From an uncultured Prevotella sp. (GTDB lineage Bacteria > Bacteroidota > Bacteroidia > Bacteroidales > Bacteroidaceae): a stretch of DNA of 25,010 bases. A program made the translations under genes and the position numbers. Positions 7,852-16,694 of this stretch are shown in pieces; within the stretch, counting starts at the first letter, position 1, and each line of letters begins with the position of its first letter. The stretch covers positions 1 through 25,010 of the forward strand of contig UQWP01000054.1 of NCBI GenBank assembly GCA_900544825.1. The letters are read 5' to 3'. The notes below the pieces were generated by a model. It was not told the DNA's origin. It made no database searches and saw only the letters and a list, made by a program, of their open reading frames with translations.

Positions 7852-8451
7852 TTATCTCAGGTCGATGACTTCGGCTCCTGGGAATTCCTTGCTGTTGAAG
7901 ACGAAGGAATTGTTGGAAACGCCTTTTGCCTTGAAGCCGGAGATATCGATGGTGCTCCAGGTAGAGCCCTGGCGCATTTTTACCTGCGATGGCACGTGGG
8001 TGTTCTTGTTGATGGTGATATACATCTCTGCCACGCTGCGCTTCTGGTTGTTGGCTACGAGATGCACCTGATAGTTGCTGCCCACAGTCTTGAGACTGCT
8101 CTTATATCCTGTCTTGTAGATGTGGATGAAGGTATAAGGATTCATCGACATCTGCTTGGCCTGGGTAGGGTTGCTCACGTTCACCTCGTTGGTCTTCTTC
8201 ATATAAGTCCACTGCGTCTTGCCGTTATACCATACGATGGCTTCCGGTGTGCGGGCATTAAACTTGTTGCCCTTGATGGTGATGGTACCGCTTGCCGAGC
8301 CGTACTTAGGACTAGACAGTTTGAAGTTGGCGGTAGCGCCCTTCTTGTTGCCGATAACGGCAGCGGTCTTGTCGAGCACCTGCTGGGCGGTCTGCGCCAT
8401 GGTGCCCAGGCTCATCATCGCTGCGAAAGCGATAGCTAAAATCTTTTTCAT
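7852..8451 (-). CDS. LolA-like outer-membrane lipoprotein carrier protein
   Basis: I choose the ATG at 8451 (199 residues) because it gives a clean signal peptide, MKKILAIAFAAMMSLGTMAQ. The upstream ATG at 8478 would add nine residues before it. The mature part is a beta-rich periplasmic domain with features of LolA-like proteins, including QQVLDKTAAVI, a hydrophobic strand pattern, VWYNGKTQWTYMKKTNEV and IDISGFKAK near the end. LolA carries lipoproteins from the inner to the outer membrane. Bacteroidetes versions are diverse and sometimes of unproven function. It follows ftsK by 28 bases, a pairing I recall as common in Bacteroidetes. The family call is good; a true LolA role is inferred. 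Confidence 0.8.
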   Translation of the reverse strand: MKKILAIAFAAMMSLGTMAQTAQQVLDKTAAVIGNKKGATANFKLSSPKYGSASGTITIKGNKFNARTPEAIVWYNGKTQWTYMKKTNEVNVSNPTQAKQMSMNPYTFIHIYKTGYKSSLKTVGSNYQVHLVANNQKRSVAEMYITINKNTHVPSQVKMRQGSTWSTIDISGFKAKGVSNNSFVFNSKEFPGAEVIDLR

Positions 8452-8479
8452 ATCCTTACTGTTTATTGTATTATTCAAA

Positions 8480-11110
8480 TTATGAGTTTCTCAGCTGCAC
8501 CAGCAATGTATTGAGCTGGTTCTCATCCTGCAGGAGCACCTCTCTAGGCTTACTGCCCTGAGCGGCTCCTACGATGCCTGCTGCCTCAAGCTGGTCCATC
8601 AGTCTGCCGGCACGGTTGTAGCCGATGCTGAATCTTCGCTGGATCATACTGGTGCTGCCCTGCTGCGAGAGAACGATGGCGTGGGCTGCCTCCTCGAAAT
8701 ATGGATCCAGGTTGCGGGCATCTACGCTGCCGTTGCCTCCTGCACCGCCATCCTCGCTGGCTGGCTCTGGCAACTCCATCGGTTCGATAGGACCAGGCTG
8801 CTCGCAGATGTATTCGTTGATGCGCTCAATCTCCGGTGTATCTACGAAGGCGCACTGTACACGCACCGGTTCGTTGCCGTTGAGATAGAGCATATCACCA
8901 CGACCGATGAGCTGGTTGGCTCCCGTTCTGTCGAGGATGGTCTTGGAGTCGATAGCCGAAGTTACCTTGAAGGCGATACGTCCAGGGAAGTTCGCCTTGA
9001 TGTTACCGGTGATGATGCTGGTGGTAGGACGCTGGGTAGCGATGATCATGTGGATACCCACGGCACGTGCCAGCTGGGCGATGCGGGCGATAGGAAGCTC
9101 CACCTCCTTGCCGGCTGTCATGATCAAATCTCCAAACTCATCGATAATCACTACGATGTATGGCATAAATTCGTGACCATCAGTCAGTTTCAGTCTATGG
9201 TTCACGTATTTCTGATTATACTCCTTGATGTTTCTGGCTCCCGCCTTCTTCAGCAGGTCGTAGCGGCTGTCCATCAGCACACAGAGACTGTTGAGCGTTC
9301 TCACCACCTTGGTAACGTCGGTGATGATAGGCTCCTCCTCATCCGGAACGGCAGCCATAAACTTGTTGGTGATGCGTGAATATACGCTGAACTCCACCTT
9401 CTTAGGGTCGATGAGTACCAGCTTCAGCTCGTTAGGATGCTTCTTGTAGAGCAGGGAAGTGATGATGGCGTTCAGACCCACAGACTTACCCTGACCGGTA
9501 GCACCGGCAACGAGCAGGTGAGGAATCTTCGCCAGATCCACCATGAACACCTCGTTGGTGATGGTCTTACCCAGCGCGATAGGCAGTTCCATCTTGGTTT
9601 CCTGGAACTTCTTGGAGTTGAGGATGCTCTCCATGCTCACGATGTTCGCCTTGGCATTAGGCACCTCGATACCGATGGTTCCCTTGCCCGGGATAGGAGC
9701 GATGATACGGATACCCAGGGCAGCGAGGCTCAGGGCGATGTCATCCTCCAGGTTCTTGATCTTGGAGATGCGCACACCCTCGGCAGGCTGAATCTCGTAG
9801 AGGGTGATGGTAGGACCCACGGTGGCACGGATGGTCTTGATCTGTACGCCGAAGTTGCCCAGCACCTCGATGATTCGGTTCTTGTTGGCCTTCTGCTCCT
9901 CTTCGTCGATAGACACCTCCTGGTCGTCGTATTTCTTCAGCAGGTTGAGGGTAGGGTACTTGTATCTTGTGAACGGCTCCTTCGGGTTGATAGGCGTATT
10001 GAGTACCTCGGCATTGCTTACGGTGTTGCTGGTAGCCTTCTCTTCTCCGGTAGCCACAGAGATATCCATTCCGATATGAGCCGAAGCGGCAGCGGCTGCA
10101 GCCATCTCCTGGCGCTCTCTTTCTGCGCGCTGTGCTCTGAGTTCACGCTGCTGCTGAATCAGGCTCGGAGCTGCCACATTCTTGTCGGCATCAGCCTGCT
10201 GGCTGTCAGCGGCAGCGGCTGCATCGAGGTCGATAGGCGAGGTTGACTTCTCATCCTCGTCCTTCTGCTTCTCAGCCATCTGCTGCAGAGAACTTTCCTC
10301 GTTCTGGTCAGCCATCTGGTTTTGGGATGTCTCCTGAGCCTGAGAAGTCTTGGAATTCTTGTCCATCTCCTCCTCCTCATCCTCCACGACACCCTGGGCA
10401 GCATTCCGGTAAGCTTCATCGATGGCATTATCATCCTCCTGCTTCTCCCTGTGGTTGGTAATCTCGAATTTCACCTTATTAGATATATAACCGATAGGGT
10501 TGAGCGCCTTTCTCACGATGGTGATGGTCTCGGTGGTGATATAGGTGAGGAATGCAATCGCCACGAAGAGGAGGATGGCGGTGAGTCCCGGAGGACCGAT
10601 GACATTCTCTAGGGTCTGTACCACGAACATGCCGTGTTTTCCGCCCGGATTGAAGATGAGACTACCGAAGATAGGAGTGAGGAACTTGGCGAAGGTGACG
10701 GATGACCAGATCATCACCACCATCAGACAGAAGAACCACTTCCAGAGATTCACGCGATAGACATTCATCAGCTGGAAACCCACCATTACCACGAAGCAGG
10801 GTATCAGGAAGGCTGGGAAACCGAAGTTCACCGCCATCAGCCAATAGGAGAGGATGGCTCCCAAGGATCCGCAGTAGTTCTGGAACTGCTGCTGGGTGTT
10901 GGTCCATTCTCCGGGCTGCAGATTCTCCAGCAAGCTCTGGTCGGCAGCGCCCGTACTGAGGAAGGAAATCATCGCCAGCACCATGACGACGGCAACCACT
11001 AGAAGAGCGAGTCCGAGGAAGAAATCGGTGATCGTATTGTTGAAAATATATTGTAAACCAATGGCTTCGCTAAATGATTTAGTTTTGCCTGATGTTCTTT
11101 TCTTTGCCAT
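8480..11110 (-). CDS. ftsK: DNA translocase FtsK/SpoIIIE
   Basis: This 876-residue membrane-anchored ATPase pumps chromosomal DNA at the division septum and helps resolve dimers. The N-terminal part has about four to five membrane segments (near 30-50, 83-115, 122-142, 172-192). A low-complexity linker rich in Glu, Gln and Ala spans about 222-370. The motor begins near 375, with Walker A GATGQGKSVG (536-545), Walker B YIVVIIDEFGDL (651-662) and ATQRPTT (691-697). A winged-helix gamma domain (about 798-860) would read polar KOPS-like sites. The linker is short compared with E. coli FtsK and typical of Bacteroidetes. The gene is first of a minus-strand set with the LolA-like, kinase and GH31 genes, and its promoter lies at 11139-11146. 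Confidence 0.97.
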   Translation of the reverse strand: MAKKRTSGKTKSFSEAIGLQYIFNNTITDFFLGLALLVVAVVMVLAMISFLSTGAADQSLLENLQPGEWTNTQQQFQNYCGSLGAILSYWLMAVNFGFPAFLIPCFVVMVGFQLMNVYRVNLWKWFFCLMVVMIWSSVTFAKFLTPIFGSLIFNPGGKHGMFVVQTLENVIGPPGLTAILLFVAIAFLTYITTETITIVRKALNPIGYISNKVKFEITNHREKQEDDNAIDEAYRNAAQGVVEDEEEEMDKNSKTSQAQETSQNQMADQNEESSLQQMAEKQKDEDEKSTSPIDLDAAAAADSQQADADKNVAAPSLIQQQRELRAQRAERERQEMAAAAAASAHIGMDISVATGEEKATSNTVSNAEVLNTPINPKEPFTRYKYPTLNLLKKYDDQEVSIDEEEQKANKNRIIEVLGNFGVQIKTIRATVGPTITLYEIQPAEGVRISKIKNLEDDIALSLAALGIRIIAPIPGKGTIGIEVPNAKANIVSMESILNSKKFQETKMELPIALGKTITNEVFMVDLAKIPHLLVAGATGQGKSVGLNAIITSLLYKKHPNELKLVLIDPKKVEFSVYSRITNKFMAAVPDEEEPIITDVTKVVRTLNSLCVLMDSRYDLLKKAGARNIKEYNQKYVNHRLKLTDGHEFMPYIVVIIDEFGDLIMTAGKEVELPIARIAQLARAVGIHMIIATQRPTTSIITGNIKANFPGRIAFKVTSAIDSKTILDRTGANQLIGRGDMLYLNGNEPVRVQCAFVDTPEIERINEYICEQPGPIEPMELPEPASEDGGAGGNGSVDARNLDPYFEEAAHAIVLSQQGSTSMIQRRFSIGYNRAGRLMDQLEAAGIVGAAQGSKPREVLLQDENQLNTLLVQLRNS

Positions 11111-11136
11111 TTTTCTTTTTCTTTTTAATATTTAAC

Positions 11137-11200
11137 TGCAAAATTAGCAAAAAAGATTGAGAAACGCTCCTTTTTTTCGGGATTTTTTGCTAATTTTGCA
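11137..11200. promoter_or_regulatory. mirror-image divergent promoters of ftsK and the exonuclease operon
   Basis: Two perfect 18-bp inverted arms, TGCAAAATTAGCAAAAAA (11137-11154) and its reverse complement (11183-11200), flank 28 bases. Each arm carries the -7 box TAATTTTG pointing outwards: minus strand at 11139-11146 towards ftsK (start 11110) and plus strand at 11191-11198 towards the exonuclease (start 11225). The -33 elements are not clear, but T-rich sequence lies at about the right distance. Confidence 0.7.
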
Positions 11201-11224
11201 ACTTGTAATGAATAAATAGCAGTA

Positions 11225-11836
11225 ATGAAGATAATTTTCACTAATTTCGAAAAGAAAACTATCAATAGCTTGCCTCGAATTCTCTTTCCTGGCAATATGA
11301 TAGTGATAGATAAGGCTGAAGATACAGATGCCGCTGTAGAATATCTCCTGGGACAGGATATTCTGGGTGTGGATACGGAGACACGACCAAGTTTCTCCAA
11401 GGGTATGCGCTTCCAGGTATCTCTGCTGCAGGTGAGTACACGCGATACCTGCTATCTCTTCCGCTTGCATCTCACGGGTATGACACCAGCCATCATCCGA
11501 TTCCTGGAGGATAAGAGGGTGCCTAAAGTGGGATTGTCTTGGCATGATGACCTCCTGCAGCTGCATCGCAGATGCGATTTCAAGCCGGGATATTTCATCG
11601 AGTTGCAGGATGTGGCTAAGAAATTCGGCATCAAGGATATGAGTCTGCAGAAAATCTACGCCAACCTCTTCCATAAGAAAATCAGCAAGGCGCAGCGACT
11701 CAGCAACTGGGAAGCCCAGGAGCTCAGAGAGGCTCAGTGCAGGTATGCTGCTACGGATGCATGGTGCTGCATTCACATCTACGAGGAGTTCAACCGGCTT
11801 GCCAAAGCTGACGATTACGAGCTGGTAGAGTTCTAG
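11225..11836 (+). CDS. 3'-5' exonuclease, RNase D/DnaQ-like (DEDDy)
   Basis: This 203-residue single-domain protein has a DEDDy exonuclease signature: Asp50 and Glu52 in GVDTETRPSF, Asp108/Asp109 in GLSWHDDLLQL, and Tyr174 with Asp178 in CRYAATDAW. The acidic residues bind two metal ions that cut nucleotides from a 3' end. The protein lacks the HRDC domains of RNase D, which fits the short 3'-5' exonuclease proteins of Bacteroidetes of unknown substrate (RNA or DNA). It leads the plus-strand set towards dnaB and lies 33 bases before the rRNA methyltransferase gene, which slightly favours an RNA role. Family confidence is high; the substrate is open. Confidence 0.9.
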   Translation: MKIIFTNFEKKTINSLPRILFPGNMIVIDKAEDTDAAVEYLLGQDILGVDTETRPSFSKGMRFQVSLLQVSTRDTCYLFRLHLTGMTPAIIRFLEDKRVPKVGLSWHDDLLQLHRRCDFKPGYFIELQDVAKKFGIKDMSLQKIYANLFHKKISKAQRLSNWEAQELREAQCRYAATDAWCCIHIYEEFNRLAKADDYELVEF

Positions 11837-11869
11837 GTTCAATAATGTATAAGACTATATAATATAATA

Positions 11870-13051
11870 ATGTATAAGAACGTATATTTAAAGAAAGGAA
11901 AAGAAGAATCTCTCAAGAGATTCCATCCATGGATATTCTCCGGCGCTATCCAGCGCATGGACAATGATATAGAGGAAGGTGAAACCGTAAGGGTGTTCAC
12001 TTCTGCGGGCGACTTCATCGCCATCGGTCACTATCAGATCGGTTCCATCGCCGTGAGAGTGCTCTCCTTCAGCGATGTGGATATCGACAACGAGTTCTGG
12101 TGCGCCCGACTGGAGTCGGCTTACAAGATGCGACTGGCTGTAGGTATCGCCGGAAATCCAGACAACAACACCTATCGACTGGTGCATGGCGAGGGAGATA
12201 ACCTGCCGGGTCTCGTTATCGACTGCTATGGTCCTACTGCCGTGATGCAGGCTCACAGTGTGGGTATGCACGTATGCCGTATGGAGATTGCCAAGGCGCT
12301 GAAGCAGGTGATGGGCGACGAGCTGCAGAACATCTACTACAAGAGCGAGACCACCCTGCCGTTCAAGGCCGATCTGCGTCAGGAGAATGGCTTCATCCTG
12401 GGTGGCGATGCCGACGACGTGGCTGTGGAGAACGGATTGAAGTTCCATATCGACTGGCTGCGCGGTCAGAAGACCGGTTTCTTCGTAGATCAGCGTGAGA
12501 ACCGCTCCCTGCTCGAACATTACGCCAAGGGCAAGAGCGTGCTCAACATGTTCTGCTATACCGGCGGTTTCTCAGTCTATGCCATGCGCGGCAATGCCAA
12601 GGCGGTTCACTCCGTAGATAGCAGCGCCAAGGCAATCGAGCTGACCAATGAGAACATCGCTCTCAACTTCCCTGGCGACCCACGCCACGAGGCATTCTGC
12701 GAGGATGCCTTCAAGTATCTGGATGAGCACGACCAGCAGTATGATCTCATCATCCTCGATCCTCCTGCCTTTGCCAAGCACCGTGCGGCGCTGCGCAATG
12801 CGCTGAAGGGATATACCCGTCTGAATGTGAAGGGCTTGCAGAGAATCAAGAAGGGTGGAATCCTCTTCACCTTCAGCTGCTCTCAGGTGGTAACCAAGGA
12901 TAATTTCCGCAACGCTGTGTTTACTGCAGCAGCCCAGGCTGGAAGAAAGGTTCGCATCCTGCACCAGTTGCATCAGCCAGCCGATCATCCTATCAACATC
13001 TATCATCCTGAAGGCGAATACCTGAAGGGACTCGTGCTTTATGTGGAGTAA
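11870..13051 (+). CDS. RlmI-like 23S rRNA m5C methyltransferase
   Basis: This is a 393-residue class I SAM-dependent methyltransferase. An N-terminal PUA-like RNA-binding domain spans about 1-75 (FHPWIFSGAI at 18-27). A middle domain precedes the Rossmann fold starting near 205 (FVDQREN). Motif I is NMFCYTGGFSVYA (226-238), the substrate motif is LDPPAF (296-301) and the catalytic cysteine motif is FSCSQ (335-339). This arrangement matches RlmI, which methylates C1962 of 23S rRNA in E. coli (E. coli numbering). Other RlmI/YccW-like proteins have different targets, so the exact site is inferred. The next gene begins 42 bases downstream. Confidence 0.88.
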   Translation: MYKNVYLKKGKEESLKRFHPWIFSGAIQRMDNDIEEGETVRVFTSAGDFIAIGHYQIGSIAVRVLSFSDVDIDNEFWCARLESAYKMRLAVGIAGNPDNNTYRLVHGEGDNLPGLVIDCYGPTAVMQAHSVGMHVCRMEIAKALKQVMGDELQNIYYKSETTLPFKADLRQENGFILGGDADDVAVENGLKFHIDWLRGQKTGFFVDQRENRSLLEHYAKGKSVLNMFCYTGGFSVYAMRGNAKAVHSVDSSAKAIELTNENIALNFPGDPRHEAFCEDAFKYLDEHDQQYDLIILDPPAFAKHRAALRNALKGYTRLNVKGLQRIKKGGILFTFSCSQVVTKDNFRNAVFTAAAQAGRKVRILHQLHQPADHPINIYHPEGEYLKGLVLYVE

Positions 13052-13093
13052 CTGAACTTTCGCATAGCAGGAAGTTAAAGGAGTAGTAATACA

Positions 13094-14011
13094 ATGAAGA
13101 AATTTTCAATCATGATATGTCTGGTTTCAGCACTTCTGCTGGGAATGGCCAGTTGCGGCGATTCTCAGCAGAAGCGACTGCGACTGAGCAAACAGGAGAA
13201 GGCCCGACTCGACAGCATCGACCGGGCTTCGCTCAAGGTGGGTGTGATGCCTACGCTCGATTGCCTTCCGGTATATCTGGCTTACGAGGACAGCATCTTC
13301 CTGAAACAGGGAGTAACGGTACATCTCTATCGCTACAATGCGCAGATGGACTGCGATACAGCCATCGCCCGAAAGAGGGTAGAGGGTACGGTGACCGACC
13401 TGGTGAGAGCTGCCCGCCTCCAGAAGCAGGGCACACAGCTCTTCTATCCTGTCTCTACCAATCTGTACTGGCAGCTCATCACCAACCGCAAGGCGCGTAT
13501 CTCGGAGCTGAAGCAGCTGTCAGACAAGATGATTGCCATGACCCGTCATTCTGCCACCGATTATCTCTCTACGCTTGTCACCGACAGCGTGAAGACCAAG
13601 TATGATGTATATCGCGTGCAGATCAACGACCTGAACATCCGCCTGCGCATGCTTCTCAACAATGAGATGGATGCAGCCTGGATGCCGGAGCCATACGCCA
13701 CACAGGCAAGGATGGCAAAGCATGTGGCGCTGGCGGATAGCAGAGACAAGAACCTTCAGTTGGGAGTTATCGCCTTCCGCAGTAAACTGAAGAGAGAACC
13801 CCGAAGAAAAGATCAAATCGACAGATTCGTGAAAGCTTACGACATCGCTGTAGATAGCATCAATAAGAATGGCATACATCACTATGCCGCCTTACTGACC
13901 AAGTATTATGGTATTGATGCCCAAACCGTTAGCAATCTGCCAAAATTAAAGTACAGTCACGCAATGGAACCTCGCCAGCGAGACCTCAAGGTGGCAGATA
14001 TTAACAATTAA
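13094..14011 (+). CDS. orphan NMT1/SsuA-like substrate-binding lipoprotein
   Basis: This 305-residue protein has a lipoprotein signal peptide (lipobox LGMASC, lipidated Cys21). The mature part is a periplasmic-binding fold, with SLKVGVMPTLDCLPVYLAYE near 46 and AAWMPEPYATQARMAKH near 193, as in the ThiY/SsuA/NMT1 families that deliver sulfonates, pyrimidine precursors or similar ligands to ABC transporters. No permease or ATPase gene is adjacent. The neighbours are an rRNA methyltransferase and a TPR-like protein 13 bases downstream. It may serve a transporter encoded elsewhere, or have another envelope role. The ligand cannot be read from the sequence. Confidence 0.8.
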   Translation: MKKFSIMICLVSALLLGMASCGDSQQKRLRLSKQEKARLDSIDRASLKVGVMPTLDCLPVYLAYEDSIFLKQGVTVHLYRYNAQMDCDTAIARKRVEGTVTDLVRAARLQKQGTQLFYPVSTNLYWQLITNRKARISELKQLSDKMIAMTRHSATDYLSTLVTDSVKTKYDVYRVQINDLNIRLRMLLNNEMDAAWMPEPYATQARMAKHVALADSRDKNLQLGVIAFRSKLKREPRRKDQIDRFVKAYDIAVDSINKNGIHHYAALLTKYYGIDAQTVSNLPKLKYSHAMEPRQRDLKVADINN

Positions 14012-14024
14012 AACAACTACAATT

Positions 14025-16694
14025 ATGTCAGAAGAAGTAAATTTGTCAGAAGAGTCTAATAATTCAGAAACTGAGGCTAATAACCCAGAAAATGAGTCTT
14101 TGGACCAGAAGGAGTTATTGGAGGATGTTGCAGAAATCCGTCAAATGATTCATCAGCAGCGTTTTAGCGAATGCAAGCCATTGCTCAAGAGCATCTTTAA
14201 ATACAGTCCGAACAATTCGCAGTATATGCGCCGTCTGGTGCATGGTTTGCAGACAACCGTTCTCGCCAATATGAGTCTCTTCCAGCGCAAGAAGTTGCCT
14301 AATGAAATTCTCGGCGTTCTCAAGCTGTATGGCGAAGCATCAGAGCAAACTGATATTCCGGAAACGACACCTGAGGATAGAGCGGAGCTCATCTCCGATG
14401 CAATTTCTGAGCTCGACCAGCTCCTGGTAGATATCGAGATGGATATCCGTTCAGAACTGGGTGTTTTCAAGGATTTGAAAAAGCAGGGCGAGGAGATTGA
14501 TATCAAAGAGGTGAAGCCAACCCTCGAGAAATTCGTTTCCCGAGAGGCGATGCTTTTCCTGAACCATGACCTCTCGAAAGAGGAGCAGGACCAGGCTTCA
14601 GCCACTCTGTATCAGGAGTGGGAAGAGTGTCGCGAAAAGATTTTCGGCAGATTTGTCTCTTCTGGACATTGGAACGATGAGGAACGTGCTGCTGTTAAGG
14701 ACACCATCCTTTCACCTACAGTTGATTCCTTGACCTCCCAGCTGCTGGTGAGTGCCATTACGCTCTCCGCTGCTACCGTCTTCGATATGGGAAAATTCAC
14801 TCTGCTCTACGATATCTACCGCCAAGCAGATGACGATGAGGTGAAGGTGCGTGCCCTCCTGGGATGGCTGCTGGTTTCCATGAATTCCAGCTGCTACGAA
14901 CAGCATCCTGACTTCCTTAGCTTTGCAGAGCAGTTGACCGAGGATTGCAAGAATGATTCAGACTTGCTTGCTGATATCTTAAAAGCCCAGAAGATGCTTG
15001 CCGTGACAGTGTTCAGCGAGCAGAAGTCTATCGACTATACCAATGATATCATGTCATCGCTGTCAAAACGTTTCCTTGGCGACCTGAAAAATAAGGTAGC
15101 CGATTTGCTGGAGGCAGATGAAGATATGCGAAATATCTTCGGAGTCGAGGATGACGAGGAAACTTCGGAAGAGGAAAGTCCTATCCGTTCTGTCGATATC
15201 AATACCGACGAGGATGGGGACCCTGCTCTCAACGTGGGTGTGGATAGTCCGCTCTCTATGGATGAAATGATGGATAAGGGCATTGATATCCTCTTGCCGC
15301 AGTTTAAAATGTTACGAGACCAGACAGAGTTCTTTACTCATCTGTACAATTGGTTCATGCCTTTCTATCTGAAGAATCCTCATATAACCGAGGCTCTCGG
15401 ATTCGTAGATGAGAAGAGAAAATTCTGCAAGGCTTTCTGTTCTACTGCAAGATCATGTCCTGCCGATGCCTATTCCCTGGCAAACCTGATCGTCTCTCAT
15501 CCTAATGAGATACCGGAGAATATAGTTGACTGTTACGATGACCCTGAGGATGAGGGAGATGACAGCGAGTCTGCAGATGAGGAAGAGATTGTTGATGAAT
15601 TTTTCAAGGAGCCTGAAGAGCATCGTGCAAAGCGTATCCGTATCAACTACATCCGCAATCTCCTGCGCTTCTCCAAGTTCTATAAAGAGAAGGATGAACT
15701 CTTCACTATCCTCGACGAGCTGGATGATGACAAACCAGCCTATGCAGTCTTGGCAGGTCCTCTTTTCCAGGATGAATTCTTCGATAAGTACCGCATGGCT
15801 ATAGCCCGCTATTCCTTCCGCCGCGAGTTCCCAGACATGGTTGATGTGATGTTGGAAGGTGTACCATGCGACACGCTGGAGATGCACTTCATGAAGGGAT
15901 GGGTATGTATGCAGAAGGAAGACGATCATAGTCTTCGCATGGCTGTCGATCACTTCAAGGAGATGCTGAAGATGCAGCCTGACATGAAGCCGGTTTATCT
16001 GCAGCTGGGCATCTGCTATCGTAAACTCAGCCAAGTGGATGAGTATCTGGAGAATTTCGACAAGCTGATGGAGTTCAAGGATTCTTTCTCAGAAGAGGAA
16101 CTCTTCGAGTTGAAACTGGAAAAGCTGAAGTTCATCGTCATGAACAACAGACTTGAAGAGGCGATGCCGCTGGCTTACGAGCTGGATTATACTCATCCTG
16201 AGAGTCAGATGGCGGGAGCCTTGCTCACACAGTTGCTTATCAAGATTGGTGGCGAACATGCGGAAGAGAACTTCCAGAAGGCTCATCAGCGCCTGGATGA
16301 ATATTTCGCCGAGGTGAACGAGCTTTTCGGTAATTTCGAGAAGATGAAAAAATCAGGTAAGGATCCGAAGAATATGATGATGCAGGCGATGGATCTCTTC
16401 TTCAAGATGATGAAGAATGATAAGGCTGCCGAAGCATACAATAACTATTCGCTCGGTCTCCTGGCATTGATTGAACATCAGCCGAAAAAGGCTGTGGGAC
16501 CTTTCTTCAGGGCTTATGCCTATTATGAAGATAAGGATCAGGATGTATTCTTTGAAGTCCTTAGGGAAGACTATAAATGGTTGAAGAACTATGGGTGTTC
16601 TTTCACGGATATCATGATTATCTACAATCAGATAGTGGCTGAGCACCAGCAATCGCAAGAAGAATTAAAGAAGTATGCCGATAAATCAGAATAG
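14025..16694 (+). CDS. large acidic TPR-like protein of unknown function
   Basis: This 889-residue protein has no signal peptide or membrane segment and is probably cytoplasmic. The N-terminus (1-30) is acidic and low-complexity. Residues 30-350 are helical. Acidic linkers lie at about 362-400 and 503-530. Residues 620-760 contain helix pairs with TPR character, e.g. LRMAVDHFKEMLKMQPDMKP followed by VYLQLGICYRKLSQVDEYL, then NRLEEAMPLAYELDYTHPES. A further helical repeat follows at 800-850. Such repeats bind partner proteins. The gene overlaps dnaB by 20 bases (its last codons contain the dnaB ATG in another frame), which suggests translational coupling and a possible link to replication. I do not recognise a characterised homologue. 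Confidence 0.8.
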   Translation: MSEEVNLSEESNNSETEANNPENESLDQKELLEDVAEIRQMIHQQRFSECKPLLKSIFKYSPNNSQYMRRLVHGLQTTVLANMSLFQRKKLPNEILGVLKLYGEASEQTDIPETTPEDRAELISDAISELDQLLVDIEMDIRSELGVFKDLKKQGEEIDIKEVKPTLEKFVSREAMLFLNHDLSKEEQDQASATLYQEWEECREKIFGRFVSSGHWNDEERAAVKDTILSPTVDSLTSQLLVSAITLSAATVFDMGKFTLLYDIYRQADDDEVKVRALLGWLLVSMNSSCYEQHPDFLSFAEQLTEDCKNDSDLLADILKAQKMLAVTVFSEQKSIDYTNDIMSSLSKRFLGDLKNKVADLLEADEDMRNIFGVEDDEETSEEESPIRSVDINTDEDGDPALNVGVDSPLSMDEMMDKGIDILLPQFKMLRDQTEFFTHLYNWFMPFYLKNPHITEALGFVDEKRKFCKAFCSTARSCPADAYSLANLIVSHPNEIPENIVDCYDDPEDEGDDSESADEEEIVDEFFKEPEEHRAKRIRINYIRNLLRFSKFYKEKDELFTILDELDDDKPAYAVLAGPLFQDEFFDKYRMAIARYSFRREFPDMVDVMLEGVPCDTLEMHFMKGWVCMQKEDDHSLRMAVDHFKEMLKMQPDMKPVYLQLGICYRKLSQVDEYLENFDKLMEFKDSFSEEELFELKLEKLKFIVMNNRLEEAMPLAYELDYTHPESQMAGALLTQLLIKIGGEHAEENFQKAHQRLDEYFAEVNELFGNFEKMKKSGKDPKNMMMQAMDLFFKMMKNDKAAEAYNNYSLGLLALIEHQPKKAVGPFFRAYAYYEDKDQDVFFEVLREDYKWLKNYGCSFTDIMIIYNQIVAEHQQSQEELKKYADKSE

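Noticed and set aside
11137..11200. Inverted repeat as a terminator
   Set aside because: The genes on both sides diverge from it, so no transcript enters it to be ended. Outward -7 boxes fit promoters better.
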